Below are positions 1-13,600 of a DNA stretch of 43,284 bases, piece after piece. The DNA lies in NCBI RefSeq assembly GCF_000003815.2, contig NC_049990.1:1082149-1125432 (forward strand). The letters run 5' to 3'. Each line of letters opens with the position of its first letter. The stretch's first letter is position 1. Below the pieces are notes generated by a model, which searched no databases, was not told the origin of the DNA, and worked only from the letters and a program-made list of their open reading frames with translations. This DNA is from Branchiostoma floridae. Lineage: Eukaryota; Chordata; Leptocardii; Amphioxiformes; Branchiostomatidae. The position numbers and the translations under genes are program-made.

Positions 1-300
1 ATTCCTTTCCCGGCATATATTCCTTTCCCGGCATAATATTCCCGGTTAAAAATCGCGAATCGACCTACCGCCCCCCCCCCCCCCAAAAAAATTCCCCCCC
101 AAAAAAAAATTTGCCAAGCTTCCCAGAGACGCCGGTGAAGGAGGCTAGGTGTTGTGGGAAAAGGTTTAACTGGTAAGAAAACATCAGGTAACAGGCGACA
201 TTTTGTTTCCGGGTTGCTGTTTATTCAGACACAAAAGGCCTGCTAATGTAGGCGTGACGCAATGGAAAGCCCCGCGTCTGAGTCAGTGGGGAAGTCCCTG
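1..300. other. Upstream flank of first TPR gene, low complexity
   Basis: The window starts with two copies of a 17-bp TTCC/CCCGGC unit (about 1-35), followed by homopolymer runs of C and A (70-108). I see no coding potential and no clear core promoter. It precedes the 5'UTR exon of the first NTase-TPR gene. Confidence 0.5.
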
Positions 301-377
301 TGCAGGGAGAAACATTATGTACAGGCAAGTAAGTCTACCCATTCATGTTCACAGCCTGTGGAGTCTTAGACATTCAG
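300..377 (+). other. 5'UTR exon of NTase-TPR gene A (3' end defined)
   Basis: The stretch ending at CATTCAG (371-377) is followed by a donor GTGAGATTTAGAC. The same exon end and the same 13 bases of intron recur at 7421-7442 upstream of gene B, so the boundary is supported by conservation between paralogues. The 5' end is not determinable; about 300 is a guess. It should splice to the acceptor at 834/835, 30 bases before the ATG. Confidence 0.55.
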
Positions 378-864
378 GTGAGATTTAGACACGTTTGTTC
401 ATTCTGACCGGTACTGCAGTGTGTATATGTAACTGACATAACTGATATAGCATAGTCATTCCAGGTGAAACAGCTATTTAACATTCTGACTAACTCAAGA
501 GCACACTTAGTGAGCTAATGCTCGGGTAATCGGGTATCTTGATCAAAGACATAAGGGCGGTGCCCATCTCCATTTCTGGAGCCCTGGGCCACACTATTGT
601 TCAGCCACTAGTACACTATAGCAGGAGGGTTGCCGGTAATATTGTTAGTTCGATTGTGCTAAGTGTTAATCAAGGAAACCAGTATACATGTGCAATTATA
701 AGCTATATTAAACCTACGACCTCTGAACTCCCACCTCCAATCATAGCACTCTGCTTCTATTGCACCACTAAACCTGACTGTAACAAATTCAGGTGCCATA
801 AACTGAGCAAAAAGATTATCTATTTACATTTCAGACTTAGCCATTAAGCTCAAACAAAGCAACA

Positions 865-3800
865 ATGGCTGACAGGGAAATAGAGAGCCTGGCAAACAAG
901 CTGCAGAACTTGGAGGTGTCCCTCAAAAGGCAAAAGGGCAGGAACCTTGGATATGGGCGGGCCCTGGTAGAAGCCATTGTTAATAGCGATAACACTAAGG
1001 AGATAGAAGTGTTGAAAAGTCTTGGAGACATGCACCTTGAGAAGGCCAGGCTTAGCAAAGATTCAGCAGAGTTTGACAAGGCTGCTGCTCTGTATGCTGC
1101 TGCCCTACTGCGCTGTACAGATCCAGACATGAGACAAACACTGGAACATCGTATCGGCTACACGGACAAACTCTCCAGACAACTGCTGCAGGGGTACACT
1201 CCACAGTATAAGTGGTTACCCCAAGACGATTCGGACACTACTAACCATGTCTTAAGAGTGGCAAACATTTGTTGGAAATTGGACAGAAATGTCGGGAAAT
1301 CCTGGCGTTCTCTTGACGACATTTTCAAAGAAGCACTTGTGACGGCAATTGCAAGTGGCGATGTGTTGTTGGAGCTGGAAGCTCTAAAATCTCTTGGTGA
1401 CTTTTACCTAACAAAAGCGAAGCATTTCTCCAAGGCAGCTGCCATGTACAGCAAGGCCCTGACAAGATGTGAGGATCCTGAGACAAAACTGACTCTGTAC
1501 CATCGTATAGGGTACACGGAAAAGATCAGGAAGACAGTAAGAAAGGTAAGTAAAGCCTAAAGGTATATTGATTTGATATATTTCTCATATAGTATTACAT
1601 AAAAACTACCGGCAGTACTGTTGTTATTAGCTTTCGTGTTTGTGGTGTCGGTATCATGAGTATATGAATCAATAAAGTTACTTGCTTGTACATAATATAT
1701 ACAAGTACGTAGGATTGGGAAAGAAGACGAATAAAAATGCCAACACAAATTGATTGCCTTCCAGCGAACCTCACCATATGCATCAGCAAGGAGAGGAAGT
1801 AACCATGCTGTGGGGTACCAGAGAAGGGTCATCACAATAACTGATCATATTAGGGGCTGGCATGTGCATCCTTCATCCATAACAAGGTGGGTAACATTAC
1901 TTAAACCACTTCGAGAAAAGAACAGACCTCTGTATCTATGTAGCCGGTATAACCGTCCTTCAGCATAACAGTTACACTGCATGTTCTCGGGCACGAGGCG
2001 CAGCAGCAGCTAGCTGAATGACCTGTCACTCCAAACTTTGCACATCTGACTGCAAGTGTTGTTATTTAGTGAGGGCGTTCCGACTGTGCTTGATGACGAG
2101 TCCCACTATACGATAGTTCTAGGAAAGTTCGAACACATCAATCCTTGGTTGATAACTTTGCTACTTGAAGTCATGACTTGATATCTTGAAGTCATCTGTC
2201 ACTTATTATTACTGCATGAAATAGACTCGATTCAATGTGTTTTTTCTGTACCACAGCAAAGGGGCAGATCCAGAAATGACCAGTCCTGCATCTGGAACTT
2301 CTGAAGGAACGAGGGTCACAGAGAGGTGATCAAAATGTTACATATTGCAAAATTCAAACAGCTATGACAGATATTTCTAAATGGTATAAACACCTTACAA
2401 CATATTGTAAATGTAGTACCTGTAAGTCACGCTGTAAAATTTATAAAAGCTGAGGGTAATGCAAAACTCGTATCCATAACGCACGCGCTTCTTCTTCTTT
2501 CCAGTAAGTACAAAGACCACCTTAAGAAAGGTGACTCCTCCCTTGCCAGGACAGACCTGGACTCAGCTGAGCAGCACTTTGCAGCTGCACTCAAGTTGGT
2601 ACATGTCAGAGGTAAGGAGACTGCCGCACACTTTTTATCAGGCATATTGTCAAGAAGCCATCCTAGTCAACGTAGTGTACACTTATCCAGGAGTTTGTAA
2701 ATAATGTTCAGTATTTCTACTGTATGTGGATATATATTTTACACATATAAAATTATGTACTCTAATCCTCTGTAACAGGACAGGAGATGGCATTTACATA
2801 TCTTATCAGACAATATCTAGAATTTTCGAATTTCTTTACTATCTCGAAATGAAATGATCAGCATAAACGTTACTCCTCAGACCCCACAGCCCAGCAGTAC
2901 CAGAGAGAGGTGGAGCCCCTGTGCAGGTTGGGGGATGTCTACAGTATGCGAGGTCAGCAGACAAGAGACGGGGGAGACTTTGTCAAAGCAGCAGCACTCT
3001 ACAATGCAGCAATAGCCAGGTCAGAGGATCAAGTCCTCAATGGTAACATGGTAACAAATATCACAGAAGTACTTACGTCATTTCTTAGATATGTCTTAGA
3101 TATTGATTACGATGTAAATTTAGATGAAACAAATAAACACAAGAAACAGCTGAAGGATATGCGGGACCAGATCAAGCTGGAGATGGAAACCATTGACCAG
3201 CAGCTGGATCCCTATGTACATGATGAGGATGACCCATGTGTCAGAGAGATAGAGGCAAAACGAGCTCAGGCTGTCAGGCACTTGTTTGAGAACATTGCAC
3301 AACAAAGGAAAGAGTTCATCGGTCTGCTTGTAGAAGAGTGTACTCGGTTAATGGGTCCCCCTCCCTGTAAGTATGCCCTGATAGGTTTGGGTTCACAGGC
3401 CACAGGACTGGTAACTCCATACTCAGACCTGGAGTTTGCCATCTTAGTAGAAGAAGAAACTGAGCAATGTCGTGTGTATTTCCGCAATCTCACCCACAAT
3501 CTACATCTCAAGGTGGTCAACCTGGTCGAAACCATTCTCCCAGCACTGGGAATAAAATCTCTCAATGACTTCTACTCTGAGAATCCACTTGACAACTGGT
3601 ACTATGACTCTGTCACACCTCGTGGATTTGCATTTGATGGGTCCATGCCAAAGGCAAGCAAGACTCCACTGGGCAGGCAGGGAACTGTGGACAAACCACC
3701 CAATGAACTCATCTGCACCCCTGAAAACATGGTTTTGTTATTGCGAAATGACGTCACAATGTACCTCAAAGAGAGATATCATCTTGCTACTATCTTAAGA

Positions 3801-6233
3801 AACCCATGTCTGATAACTGGGGACCATGATTTGGTTAAGAAGTACACGGGCATCACTATGAAGGTACTCAAAGCTGATGGAGGTAGAATGGCACAACAAC
3901 TGGCACAAGAGATAGTGAAAGAAAATATTGAAAGTTTTCAAGATACAGAGATTTTTATATCAAGAATGATCAATGTTAAGAAAGACGTTTATCGTTTTCC
4001 AGCTGTAGCAGTGGACTATTTGGCATTGTCGTCAGGCATCATACCTACCACAGTTTGGGAGACAATAGAAGAAATGGAAAACCAAAAAGTGATCAGCCCC
4101 AACAATGCACACCACCTGACAGTGCTTACCAGCATCTCAGCAGAACTTAGGCTCAGAACCTACATTGCAAATGGCGGACAAAGGGAAAACATATCAGTTT
4201 TGGCATCAATAAAAACATCAGCGCATGGGCCGGACTCATTGTCACAGCTCGGCGAAGAAGTCGAAACAAAAGCTTTGATACCAGTTTTTCACTTACCCAA
4301 TGAAAAACAGCTTTTCAGATACTATCATACGGCGCTACCTCTGAGGGTTGTTTTGTCCACATGGTCTTCCAATAAGACCGTCAATGAATCACTGCCTGAC
4401 TTGTACACCAACGTATCAATTATGCGCGGAGTTATGAACTTTAAGATGTGTAAGTACAGTCTGGCTATAAGATGCTATGAAGAGTCTCTGAAAACAGCCG
4501 AGTGCCACGGAATTATTAAGTTATTCGCGTTATGTAGTCTAGGAAAATGTTGGCATACGATGGGTGATTATCATAAAGCAAAAAGCTACATCGAACAGGC
4601 ACTGCAGATGTGCAGTAGCCAGAGCACGATACAAGCTGGCAATGCGTCTTTGGCAATTGTGTTAAGAGATTATATGATATCACAACTTATTACCCTGGCT
4701 GACATTTGGACCAGATTTGGTGATAACAGGAAAGCAATCAGCTATGCTGAAAAGGCACTCCAAATATTCAGAAGTTCTTATGGTGAGTGCTCTGTCCACC
4801 ACGGTATTGCCGGGTCTTTAGACATTCTCGGGACAGCTTGGCAGAACCTGGGTGATTACAGAAAGGCAGCAATGTACATGGAACAGGCGTTACAGATGCA
4901 TAAGGACCTCTATGGTCAGAATGGGGCACATCCGAACATTGCCATATCACTTGTCAATGCCGGGAAAGTCATTGTGGAGTTGGGTGATCTCCGGAAAGCT
5001 AAGAAATACTACGAAGAGGCGCTGCAGATGACGCGGGATTTCTATGGTCAAAGTGCGGTGCATCCTGAAATTGCAATGTCACTGAGCTGCATGGGGTGTT
5101 TCTGGCAAGACCAGGGTGAATACAGAAAGGCGATTGATTGCTATGAACAGGAACTACAGATACGGAGGCATATTTGTGGATTGTCTGATGATTATGATGA
5201 CGGTATGTCAAATCCTCATGTTGCCATGTCACTTGACAACCTGGGGCTAGCCTGGAGTTGCTTCGGTGATAACAGTAAAGCCATGAGCTACATTACTCAG
5301 GGTCTGCAGATGAGAACTAATATATATGGTCAGAATAAAGCACATCCTGACATTGCTACGTCACTGACGAGCTTAGCACAGGTTTCGAGAAATCTGGGTG
5401 ATCACAAAAAAGCCATCAGCTACTTGGACCGGGCCCTGCAGATGGAGAAAGATATTAACGGTCAACTCGCTTTTCACCCGGACATTGCCAACTCACTCAA
5501 CAACCTGGGACACGCTTGGCACGCCCATGGTGATTACAAGAGAGCAATCTATTACTTCGAACAGGGACTACAGATGCAGAGGAGCATCTTTGGTCAGGGG
5601 GCAGTGCATCATCACATTGCCGCCTCACTCATGACCATGGGGCAATCGTGGGGAGAACTGGGTGATCACAGAAAAGCTATCTGCTGCTATGAAGAGGCAC
5701 TGCAGATGTATAGGATTATCTTTGGCCAGAGTACAGCGCGATCTGATATTGCCCTGGTACTTGAAAATCTAGGGGCAGCTTTGCACGAATTGGTAGATTA
5801 CAGGAAAGCAATCAGCTATTATGAACAGCCACTGGTAATGACACAGAGTATGCATGTCCAGAGTACAGCACATTCGGATATGGTTAAGATACTTGACAAA
5901 CTAGCACTGGCCTGTCAAAACGCTGGTGACTTCAGAAAAGCAATGATCTACAACATAAAGATGTTCCAGACGTACACACGTTTGAACGTCGAGAATAAGG
6001 TACACCCCGACAAGTTACTGTATGTCAAGGTACTCAATGTGCTTGGAATGGCTTATTGTTTATTCGGTGATCCGCAAACATCACTCAGTACCTTCGCAGA
6101 GGCCTTTAATATGGCAGGGCAGATTGATTCTCATGCTGAAAGGGACCACTGTTTTCAAGAAACATCTTGTCACTTTCGTCGCGCGCAGCGGCTGCAATAT
6201 CTGTCAATATGGATATGTAATGTGCACGCTTGA
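865..6233 (+). CDS. DUF294-type nucleotidyltransferase / TPR-repeat protein, copy A
   Basis: Exons 865-1545, 1765-1886, 2257-2325, 2505-2611 and 2881-6233 join in frame to 1443 residues with GT-AG junctions and phases 0, 2, 2, 1. The last acceptor could instead be 9 bases later, also in frame. Residues 1-227 hold two copies of a helical unit (LANKLQNLE...; EVLKSLGD...[10 protein letters not shown]). A third unit opens exon 5. A nucleotidyltransferase domain follows: GLGSQAT (G497-S498) and YSDLEF (D509, E511) fit the hG[GS]x(9-13)DhEh motif, and the G-x5-GSM...R block near 575-590 resembles DUF294/GlnD-type enzymes. From about residue 827 to the end come some 13 TPRs of 42 residues ([16 protein letters not shown]...YGQ...HPDIA). 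No signal peptide or membrane segment is seen, so it is probably cytosolic. Its paralogue lies 1.4 kb downstream in tandem. Substrate and pathway are unknown. The TPRs resemble kinesin light chain and nephrocystin-3 repeats, but neither family has this NTase. The exon model is mine; an mRNA would settle it. Confidence 0.85.
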
Positions 6234-6449
6234 AATGTAGTAGTAGAACGGTTCATTTCTTCCTCCAGCCAATTTGCGGCCAAATAAAAAGGCCGAATGG
6301 TCAGGATTGTTTACATAAAGTGCATCAAGGAATTACACAAGTGCGGAGAAAGCGACGTTATAACGGGAAATTATTTTCTATACATACTCTCAAATTCCAA
6401 CAAAACGTCGTAAAATCGTCACATACTTTCAAAACCTATTGTTACATGA

Positions 6450-6455
6450 AATAAA
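6450..6455 (+). terminator. AATAAA polyadenylation signal, gene A
   Basis: Canonical AATAAA 217 bases past the stop codon, in AT-rich sequence followed by a GT/T-rich tract (6460-6540). Its position suits the 3' end of gene A. Confidence 0.5.
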
Positions 6456-6539
6456 GTATGTTCAGTAGACAATACCAAAAAATATGTGAATTTTTTCCTT
6501 GTATATAGTGTGCATGGACACAATTTTGTATATTGTTCC

Positions 6540-7370
6540 TAATTGAACACGAATGTATTTGTCACATTGACGTTCTTAATAAAGAGATTGTTTAACCTTG
6601 TGCGAAAGAGGCCGGTACTTATTTCATCAACTACGTTTTTATTAAGGGCAAGATTTGTAGAAGACAGGCCGTGTTGGCAATCATGGACACTAGGAATAAA
6701 AAAAATCAGGTAGATTACGAATGCAACACTGAGGACAGCTAAAAGATTTCTATTATAGAACCCAAACATAAGCCAATGCCAAATTCGCAAGACATTTTTG
6801 CACACACTTTTCTTCGCTGTATAGAGGAAAGAGGCGAGAAAAGATGGATAGAATTTCAGATAATATGTACCAGGACAGGCACAACCAAACGTATCTCAGC
6901 CACGCTCTTTTTCATGACTGTAAAAAAAAAAATTATGAAATGTCGTTTGTTAGAACTATTTTGCCAATGCTGTGTGCAAGTAGCGTGCCAGAATTGAACT
7001 ATGCCTATAAAAAGGGGTGCTATCAAAATATATGTAGTGTAATACAGAGGATTGTTACATAAACTGTGATTTTAAAGAGTATGTCAGGTTCATGTAAAAG
7101 GGAAATAGAAATTATGTAAATGTTTACGGTATTTGTGTGTGTAATGTGTAAAGACAATGTTTGTGCAAATAGTAATGAACAGGGATGCTTTAAATATGCT
7201 CCTTACTTGTGGTTTCCCTTGTGTAAGTGGTATCTCCCAGAATGGTGAAAAATAAAAGTGGTCGAATACAAGTCAAGAACATTAATTAATTTTATGTCGC
7301 TATCTGAGTCTTGGTTACATTTAAACATTCACTTAACTTTCTGCTTGGAAACTGGCAGATGTTAGCAGGG
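6540..7370. other. Intergenic spacer between the two TPR genes
   Basis: Only short chance ORFs are present, with no family resemblance and no conserved splice frame. It is AT-rich and shows no obvious inverted-repeat element. Confidence 0.5.
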
Positions 7371-7379
7371 CGACACCTA

Positions 7380-7429
7380 GCAAGTCTATACGCAGGCAGG
7401 TTCACAACCGTGGAGTGTCAGACATCCAG
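7380..7429 (+). other. 5'UTR exon of NTase-TPR gene B (3' end defined)
   Basis: It aligns with the 5'UTR exon of gene A (GTTCACA..CCGTGGAGT.TCAGACAT.CAG) and has the same donor context GTGAGATTTAGAC. It should splice to the acceptor at 7611/7612; that acceptor region, with TATTTACATTTCAG, is also shared with gene A. The 5' end is unknown. Confidence 0.55.
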
Positions 7430-7629
7430 GTGAGATTTAGACAATTCTGACAGGTTACCGATACAATAGGGAACAGGTGCAATGGTTGAATGTATCACCG
7501 AAATTCCCAGTCAAAGAATTTTACATTCTGACAAGCTAAATTACACCTGTAAAAAGACTGTAACATTACGTGTCCTAGCTTAGGTGAAATATTTCTCTAT
7601 TTACATTTCAGACTTGGTACAAAGCATCA

Positions 7630-10600
7630 ATGCCTGCTGTCAAAATGAAGAGCCTGGCAAACAAGCTACAGAACTTGGAGCTGTCCCTTAAAAGGCAACA
7701 GGGCAAGAACGTCTGTTATAGACGGGCGCTAGTAGAAGCCATTGTTAGCAGCGATCACTTTATGGAGGTAGAAGTCCTGAAAAGTCTTGGAGACTTGCAC
7801 TTTGAGAAAGGCAAGCGGAGCAAAGATTCAGCAGAGTTTGACAAGGCTGCTGGCCTGTATGCTGCTGCCATACTGCGCTGCACAGATCCAGACATGGGAC
7901 AAACACTGGAACATCGTATCGGCTACATGGAGAAACTCTCCAGACAACTGCTGCAGGGGTACACCCCACAGTATCAGAACTTGTCACCGGACAGTTGTGG
8001 GACCTCTAACAATGCATTAAGGGTGGCCAAAATTTGTAACGGGTTGGACAGAAGCGTCGGGATATCCTGGCGATCTATTGACGACATTTTTACAGAGGAA
8101 TTGGTTAAAGCCATTGCAAAGAGCGATGTGTTCTTGGAGGTTGAAGTTTTGAAATCTCTTGGTGACCTCTACCTTGACAAAGGCAAGAAAACCTCAAACA
8201 CATCCCAGTTCTCCAAGGCATCTGCCATCTACAACAACGCCCTGACAAGATGCGAGGATCCTGAGACAAAACATACTCTGCTGCATCGCATCTTACATGT
8301 GGTAAAGATCAAGGAATCAATGGAGGTACGTGCTTCTATAGATTTACAAATAATTACATGGCACAAAGCATGGCCGATGTAGAAATACGTCTGCTGAGAC
8401 GACAATGTTCATTAAAGGAAAGCACCAGTTTCGTGTATTGGGTGCGAACTATATAATTCTTTGATTCAACTTATAAAATTAATCTAATCGCACGGTTGCA
8501 TGTTGCATTTGATCGGCAATGTTAATTCACAGTGCGGAACAATAACGTTACTTTTCGGGTAGTCCGTAAGCGGGGTACTTTCTGATACTCATATAGATAT
8601 GTCATTTCTATGCCGAATATACGAAGTGGTAAATATGTCAGTCATTTGTGTTTATAAAACTATTAGATAGCTTTTATCTCCTCTCTCTCCCCTCCCCGAA
8701 AATCTATGACATACTTGACGGCAAATTATGGAAATGTTATACGCACCATGCAGAAACAGTCAGCAAAGAAATCAACGTCTTCACAAAGAATACCACACCA
8801 AGAGTACCAGAACATCACAAGAGCTGACCTTATTGAGGACGATGGTCAAGACATGCTATGGTGGGTGAGATGAACACCACAACAACAATCATTACATTTT
8901 GCTTTATGATAGAAATATCTAAAATCATGGAACACTTTTTATATATCATAACCAATTTAGCCATTTGTTAATTATGTTGTACTACAGGTACCGAAGACGA
9001 GGAATAGCAAGTGTTGCAGATTATCTGATTGAAGAGGGTGAACTTTGGTCATATAGAATGACGTGTGAAGAGTACGTATGAGACACGCTTAAAAAAGTCT
9101 CCCATACATTAATGTATTTACTTTGACTCAATATTTATGTCGCTTTACCATATTCACCTGCGTACATTATTGTCATGTTTACTTACTTGTATATGTGCAT
9201 TTATTTTTAGCGTGTACAAACGATACATGGAAAAAGGTGACTCGTCCCTTGCCCAGGGAGACCTGGACTCAGCAGAGAAGCACTTTACAGAAGTACTCAA
9301 GACAGTACACATAGCAGTAAGAGGTAAGAACATCATAGACCATTGCTAGCCTCTACCAGGCTTCGTGGATCGGTGGTCTAATTGTGGAAAATGGACAAAT
9401 AGAGTCTATAGTACGCTAGGGGACTCAGCCGGCCAGAAGAGTACGTTTCCTCATCGTGGTGAGGATAATGATTCTACCGATCCACGGAGCCTGGTAGAGG
9501 CTAGACCATTGCAACAATCTTAAAGTTTGTTCTTTCAACAAAACAACCCCTCCCCTCCCCTTCCCTCCCACACATGCATGTATGTATATGTCAGGTTACA
9601 GACTCCGATCTGATAGAATCGGGGATCTACCGGTAGAGATCCCGATCGTAATCTCTGTCGGCAGAGACCCCGATCGGCATCTCTAACTGCAGAATCGCTG
9701 ATTCTAGCGGTAGAGATTCCGATCGTAGTTTCTGTCGACAGAGATTACGATCAGGATCTCTACCTGCAGAATCGCCGAATCTACCGACAGAAATCCCGAT
9801 CACTATCTCTACCGGTAGAATCGCCGATTCTCCCAGATCGGAGTCTGTAACCTGACATATACATACACATCATATTCTTACTTCTCAGTTTATAAAACCC
9901 TGCCACACGAGAGAGAGGTGGAGCCCCTGTGCAAGTTGGGGGATGTCTACAGTAAGCGAGGTCAGCAGACAGGAGACGGGGGAGACTTTGTCAAAGCAGC
10001 AGCACTCTACATTGCAGCAATGGCTAGGTCAGAAAATGAAATCATTAATAGTAAGATAGACAGAAATTGCAAAGAAGTAGAAAAGTCCTTTGTCGAATTT
10101 ACCCTAGATATCCAAGACAATTTCTGCCAAGATGACACAGGGAAACACAAGAAACAGCTGAAGGAGATGCGAGACCAGATCAAGCTGGAGATGGAAACCA
10201 TTGACCAGCAGCTGGATCCCTATGTACATGATGAGGATGACCCATGTGTCAGAGAGATAGAGGCAAAACGAGCTCAGGCTGTCAGGCAGTTGTTTGAAAA
10301 AATTGCACAGCAAAGGAAGGAGTTTATCAGCCTGCTTGTAGAAGAGTGTATTGGGTTAATGGGTCCCCCTCCCTGTAAGTATGCCCTGATAGGTTTAGGT
10401 TCACAGGCCACAACACTGGTAACTCCGTATTCAGACCTGGAGTTTGCTATCCTGGTAGAAGAAGAATGTGAAGAATGTCTTGTGTACTTCCGCAACCTCA
10501 CACACTGTCTACACCTCAAGGTGGTCAACATGGGAGAAACTATCCTCCCGGCAGTCGGTATTAGAAGTGATGATGACCCCTATTGTCAATTTGACAGTTG

Positions 10601-13600
10601 GCCATGGTACTATGACTCCGTTACACCTCGTGGGTTTGCATTTGATGGCTCCATGCCAAAGGCAAGCAAGACTCCACTGGGCAGGCAGGGAACTAATACC
10701 AAACTACCCAGTGAACTCATCTGCACCCCGGAAAATATGGTTTTAAAACTCCAACTCGACGTCATATCATACGTAAAACAAGGGTATCACCTGGCTAGTA
10801 ATTTGAAAAACCCTTGCCTGATAACAGGGGACCATGGTTTGATCAACAAATACAAGGATATCACAGGGAAGATACTACGAGCCGATGATGGTAGAATGGC
10901 TCACGAAATTGGCACAGGAGACACTAAAGGAAACTATTGAAAGCTACAATGGCGGAGATCAAATTGAACAAAGATTGGTCAATGTAAAGAATGAGCTTTA
11001 CCGCTTCCCAGCTGTAGCAGTGGATTCCTTGGCACTCGTATCACACATAACGCCTACGACGGCTTGGAAGACAATAGAAGAAATGGAAAAGCGAAAGGTG
11101 ATCAACCACGACAACACACACCACCTTACAGTGCTTATCAGCATCTCAGCAGAACTCAGGCTCAGAACTTACATAGCAAATGGTGGACAAAGGGAAAAAC
11201 TATCGGCGTTAGCCTCGATGGAAGCAATAGCACCTGAACATGGACAGGAATCTTTACAACGTACCAATGATGAAGTGGAAACAAATACACTACATCCACA
11301 TCCTGTTTTCTGCATCCCAAATGCAAAGCAGCTTTTTAGATACTATTACACAGCAGTCCCCCTCAGATGCTATTTGTCCAAATGGTCCCAAAATCAGTTT
11401 GGTCTTGTTTCACTTCCTGATCTCTATGATGCCTCTCCTAGAGCTCGAGGAAAGCTGTATTTTGATCTGTGTGAATACCGGAAGGCCATTGGTTACTATA
11501 AAGACGCCCTTACGGAAGTTGAAGATGACAATGAGAAAATAACACTGTTACATGATCTTGGATACGCATTGTGCAGTGTTGGTGATTACGAAAACGCAAT
11601 CATCCATTTTGAAGATGCAGTACAAAAACGCGAAGCTATTCAATGCAACGTCACGCCTGACTTTGCAGGGTCTCTGTATTTGCTGGGGAAGGCTTGGGCT
11701 AACCTCGGCCATTACAGCAAAGCTATCGGCTACTATGATCAGGCACTACAGATGTACAGGGGCCTCGGTGACCAGGACACACAACATCCTGACATTGCCG
11801 CTTCACTAGAAGCACTGGGAGAAGCATATTCCCACATAGGTGATTACAGGAGGTCATTTTCAAATATAGAACAGGCAATGGAGATGTTTATGAATGTCTA
11901 TGGTGAAGCTGCATTTAGGGCTCACCCTCGCATTGCCACGTGCCTGGGCAGTTTAGGTGGAGTATTACTTAGCCTGGGTGATTACCAGAAAGCTTTGAGG
12001 TACTTTAAAAAGGCATTACAGATGGAACGGAGTATATATGGTCAAAGTACAGCTCATCCTAAAATTGCTACTGCACTCCTGAACCTAGCAACGTCCTGGG
12101 GTAAATTAGGAGATCACAGAAAAGCAATCGACTATACTGAACAGGCACTGCAGATGTTGAGAAGCATCCATGGTATGACTACACCACATCCTGATATTGC
12201 TGTGTGTCTCTATAACCTTGGGTGGGCAGTTGGGATGGTGGGTGATTATAGGCAAGCAACTGCCTACAGTGAACAGGCGCTGCAGATGTTCAGCAGTATC
12301 TTCGATCATAATACAGCCCATCTTGAAATCGGTTTGACACTCAACAACCTAGGAATAGCATCGAGTGGCCTGGGTGATCACAGAAAGGCAATCGGCTACT
12401 ATGAACAGGCACTACATATATTAGATACAATCTTTGGGCAAGGTTCAGCGCATCCTGAGGTCTCCGTAGCTTTGAACAACCTAGGGAATGTTTGGAGTAA
12501 ACTGGGTGATCACCAGAAAGCTATCAGCTGCCATGAAAAGGCCCTGAAGATGGACAGGAGTATCTATGGCCAAACTAAAATCCATCCACAAACTGCACTC
12601 TACTATCTCGGGAGTGCATTGGATGATATAGGAGACAGCGAAAAAGCGATCAGCTACCTTGAACAAGCACTGCAGATGTGCAGGAGTACTAAAGAGCAAA
12701 CAGTAGGATGGACGTCCAGTAGTTTGCCCTTTCACATTGACGTTTTACTGAACAAATTGGGGACACTCTGGTGCGAGCAGGGAGATCACAGCAGAGGAAT
12801 CAACTACTATGAACAGGCATTGCAGATGATTACGCATACCCGTGGTCAGGGTGAATCACATCTTGATACTGCAACGTTACTGGGAAACTTGGGATTAGCA
12901 TGGCATAGCCTAGGTGATCATAAACAAGCAATCGGCTACTATGAGCAGGCACTGAACATGCGGAACAGTACTCAAGGTGAGGGTACAGCACACACTAGAA
13001 TCAGCTCTTTACTGGAAGACCTGGGGTCAGCGTGGAGTGAGCTAGGCAATTACAAACAAGCAATTGACTACTATGAAAAGAAGCTGAAAATGGATAGAAC
13101 TCTGTATGGTGAGAGCACACAGGAAATTGCTCTCTTACTCAGCAACCTGGCAATGTTGTGCCATAAACTGGGTGATTACAGAAAGGCAATCGGCTACTAC
13201 AAAAAGTCACTGCAGATATGCAAACGTTTGTTCGGTGAGACACATCCTGACATCGCCGAATTACTCATCAATCTGGGGCACAACTGGTGTAGACTTGATA
13301 ATGAGAAGAAAGCAGTGAACTATTTTGAAAAGGCCCTGGAAATGAAGATGAATTTGCTTGGTCAGAGTACAGCGCATCTTGACATTGTCTGTATTCTCTC
13401 CACCTTGGGGGTACTCTGGCAACATATTGGTGACAACGACAAAGCAATCAAATACTATTCAAAGACGCTACAGATGTACAAAAAGTTGCGTGGCGAGAAT
13501 ATAGCACAACCAGAAATTGTAAACTTACTCAATAGACTTGGAATAGCCTATTGTTTTTTAGATGATTTTGGGGCATCAGTAAGTACTTTCCAACAAGCCT

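Noticed and set aside
865-6233. Kinesin light chain or nephrocystin-3 identity for the TPR proteins
   Set aside because: The 42-residue TPR type is similar, but the nucleotidyltransferase domain and duplicated N-terminus are not found in those families.
2910-9920. GTG codons at 2910 and 9918 as starts of separate large TPR genes
   Set aside because: Both lie inside exons with good upstream acceptors, and the frame continues 5' into them. Upstream exons join in phase in both paralogues.
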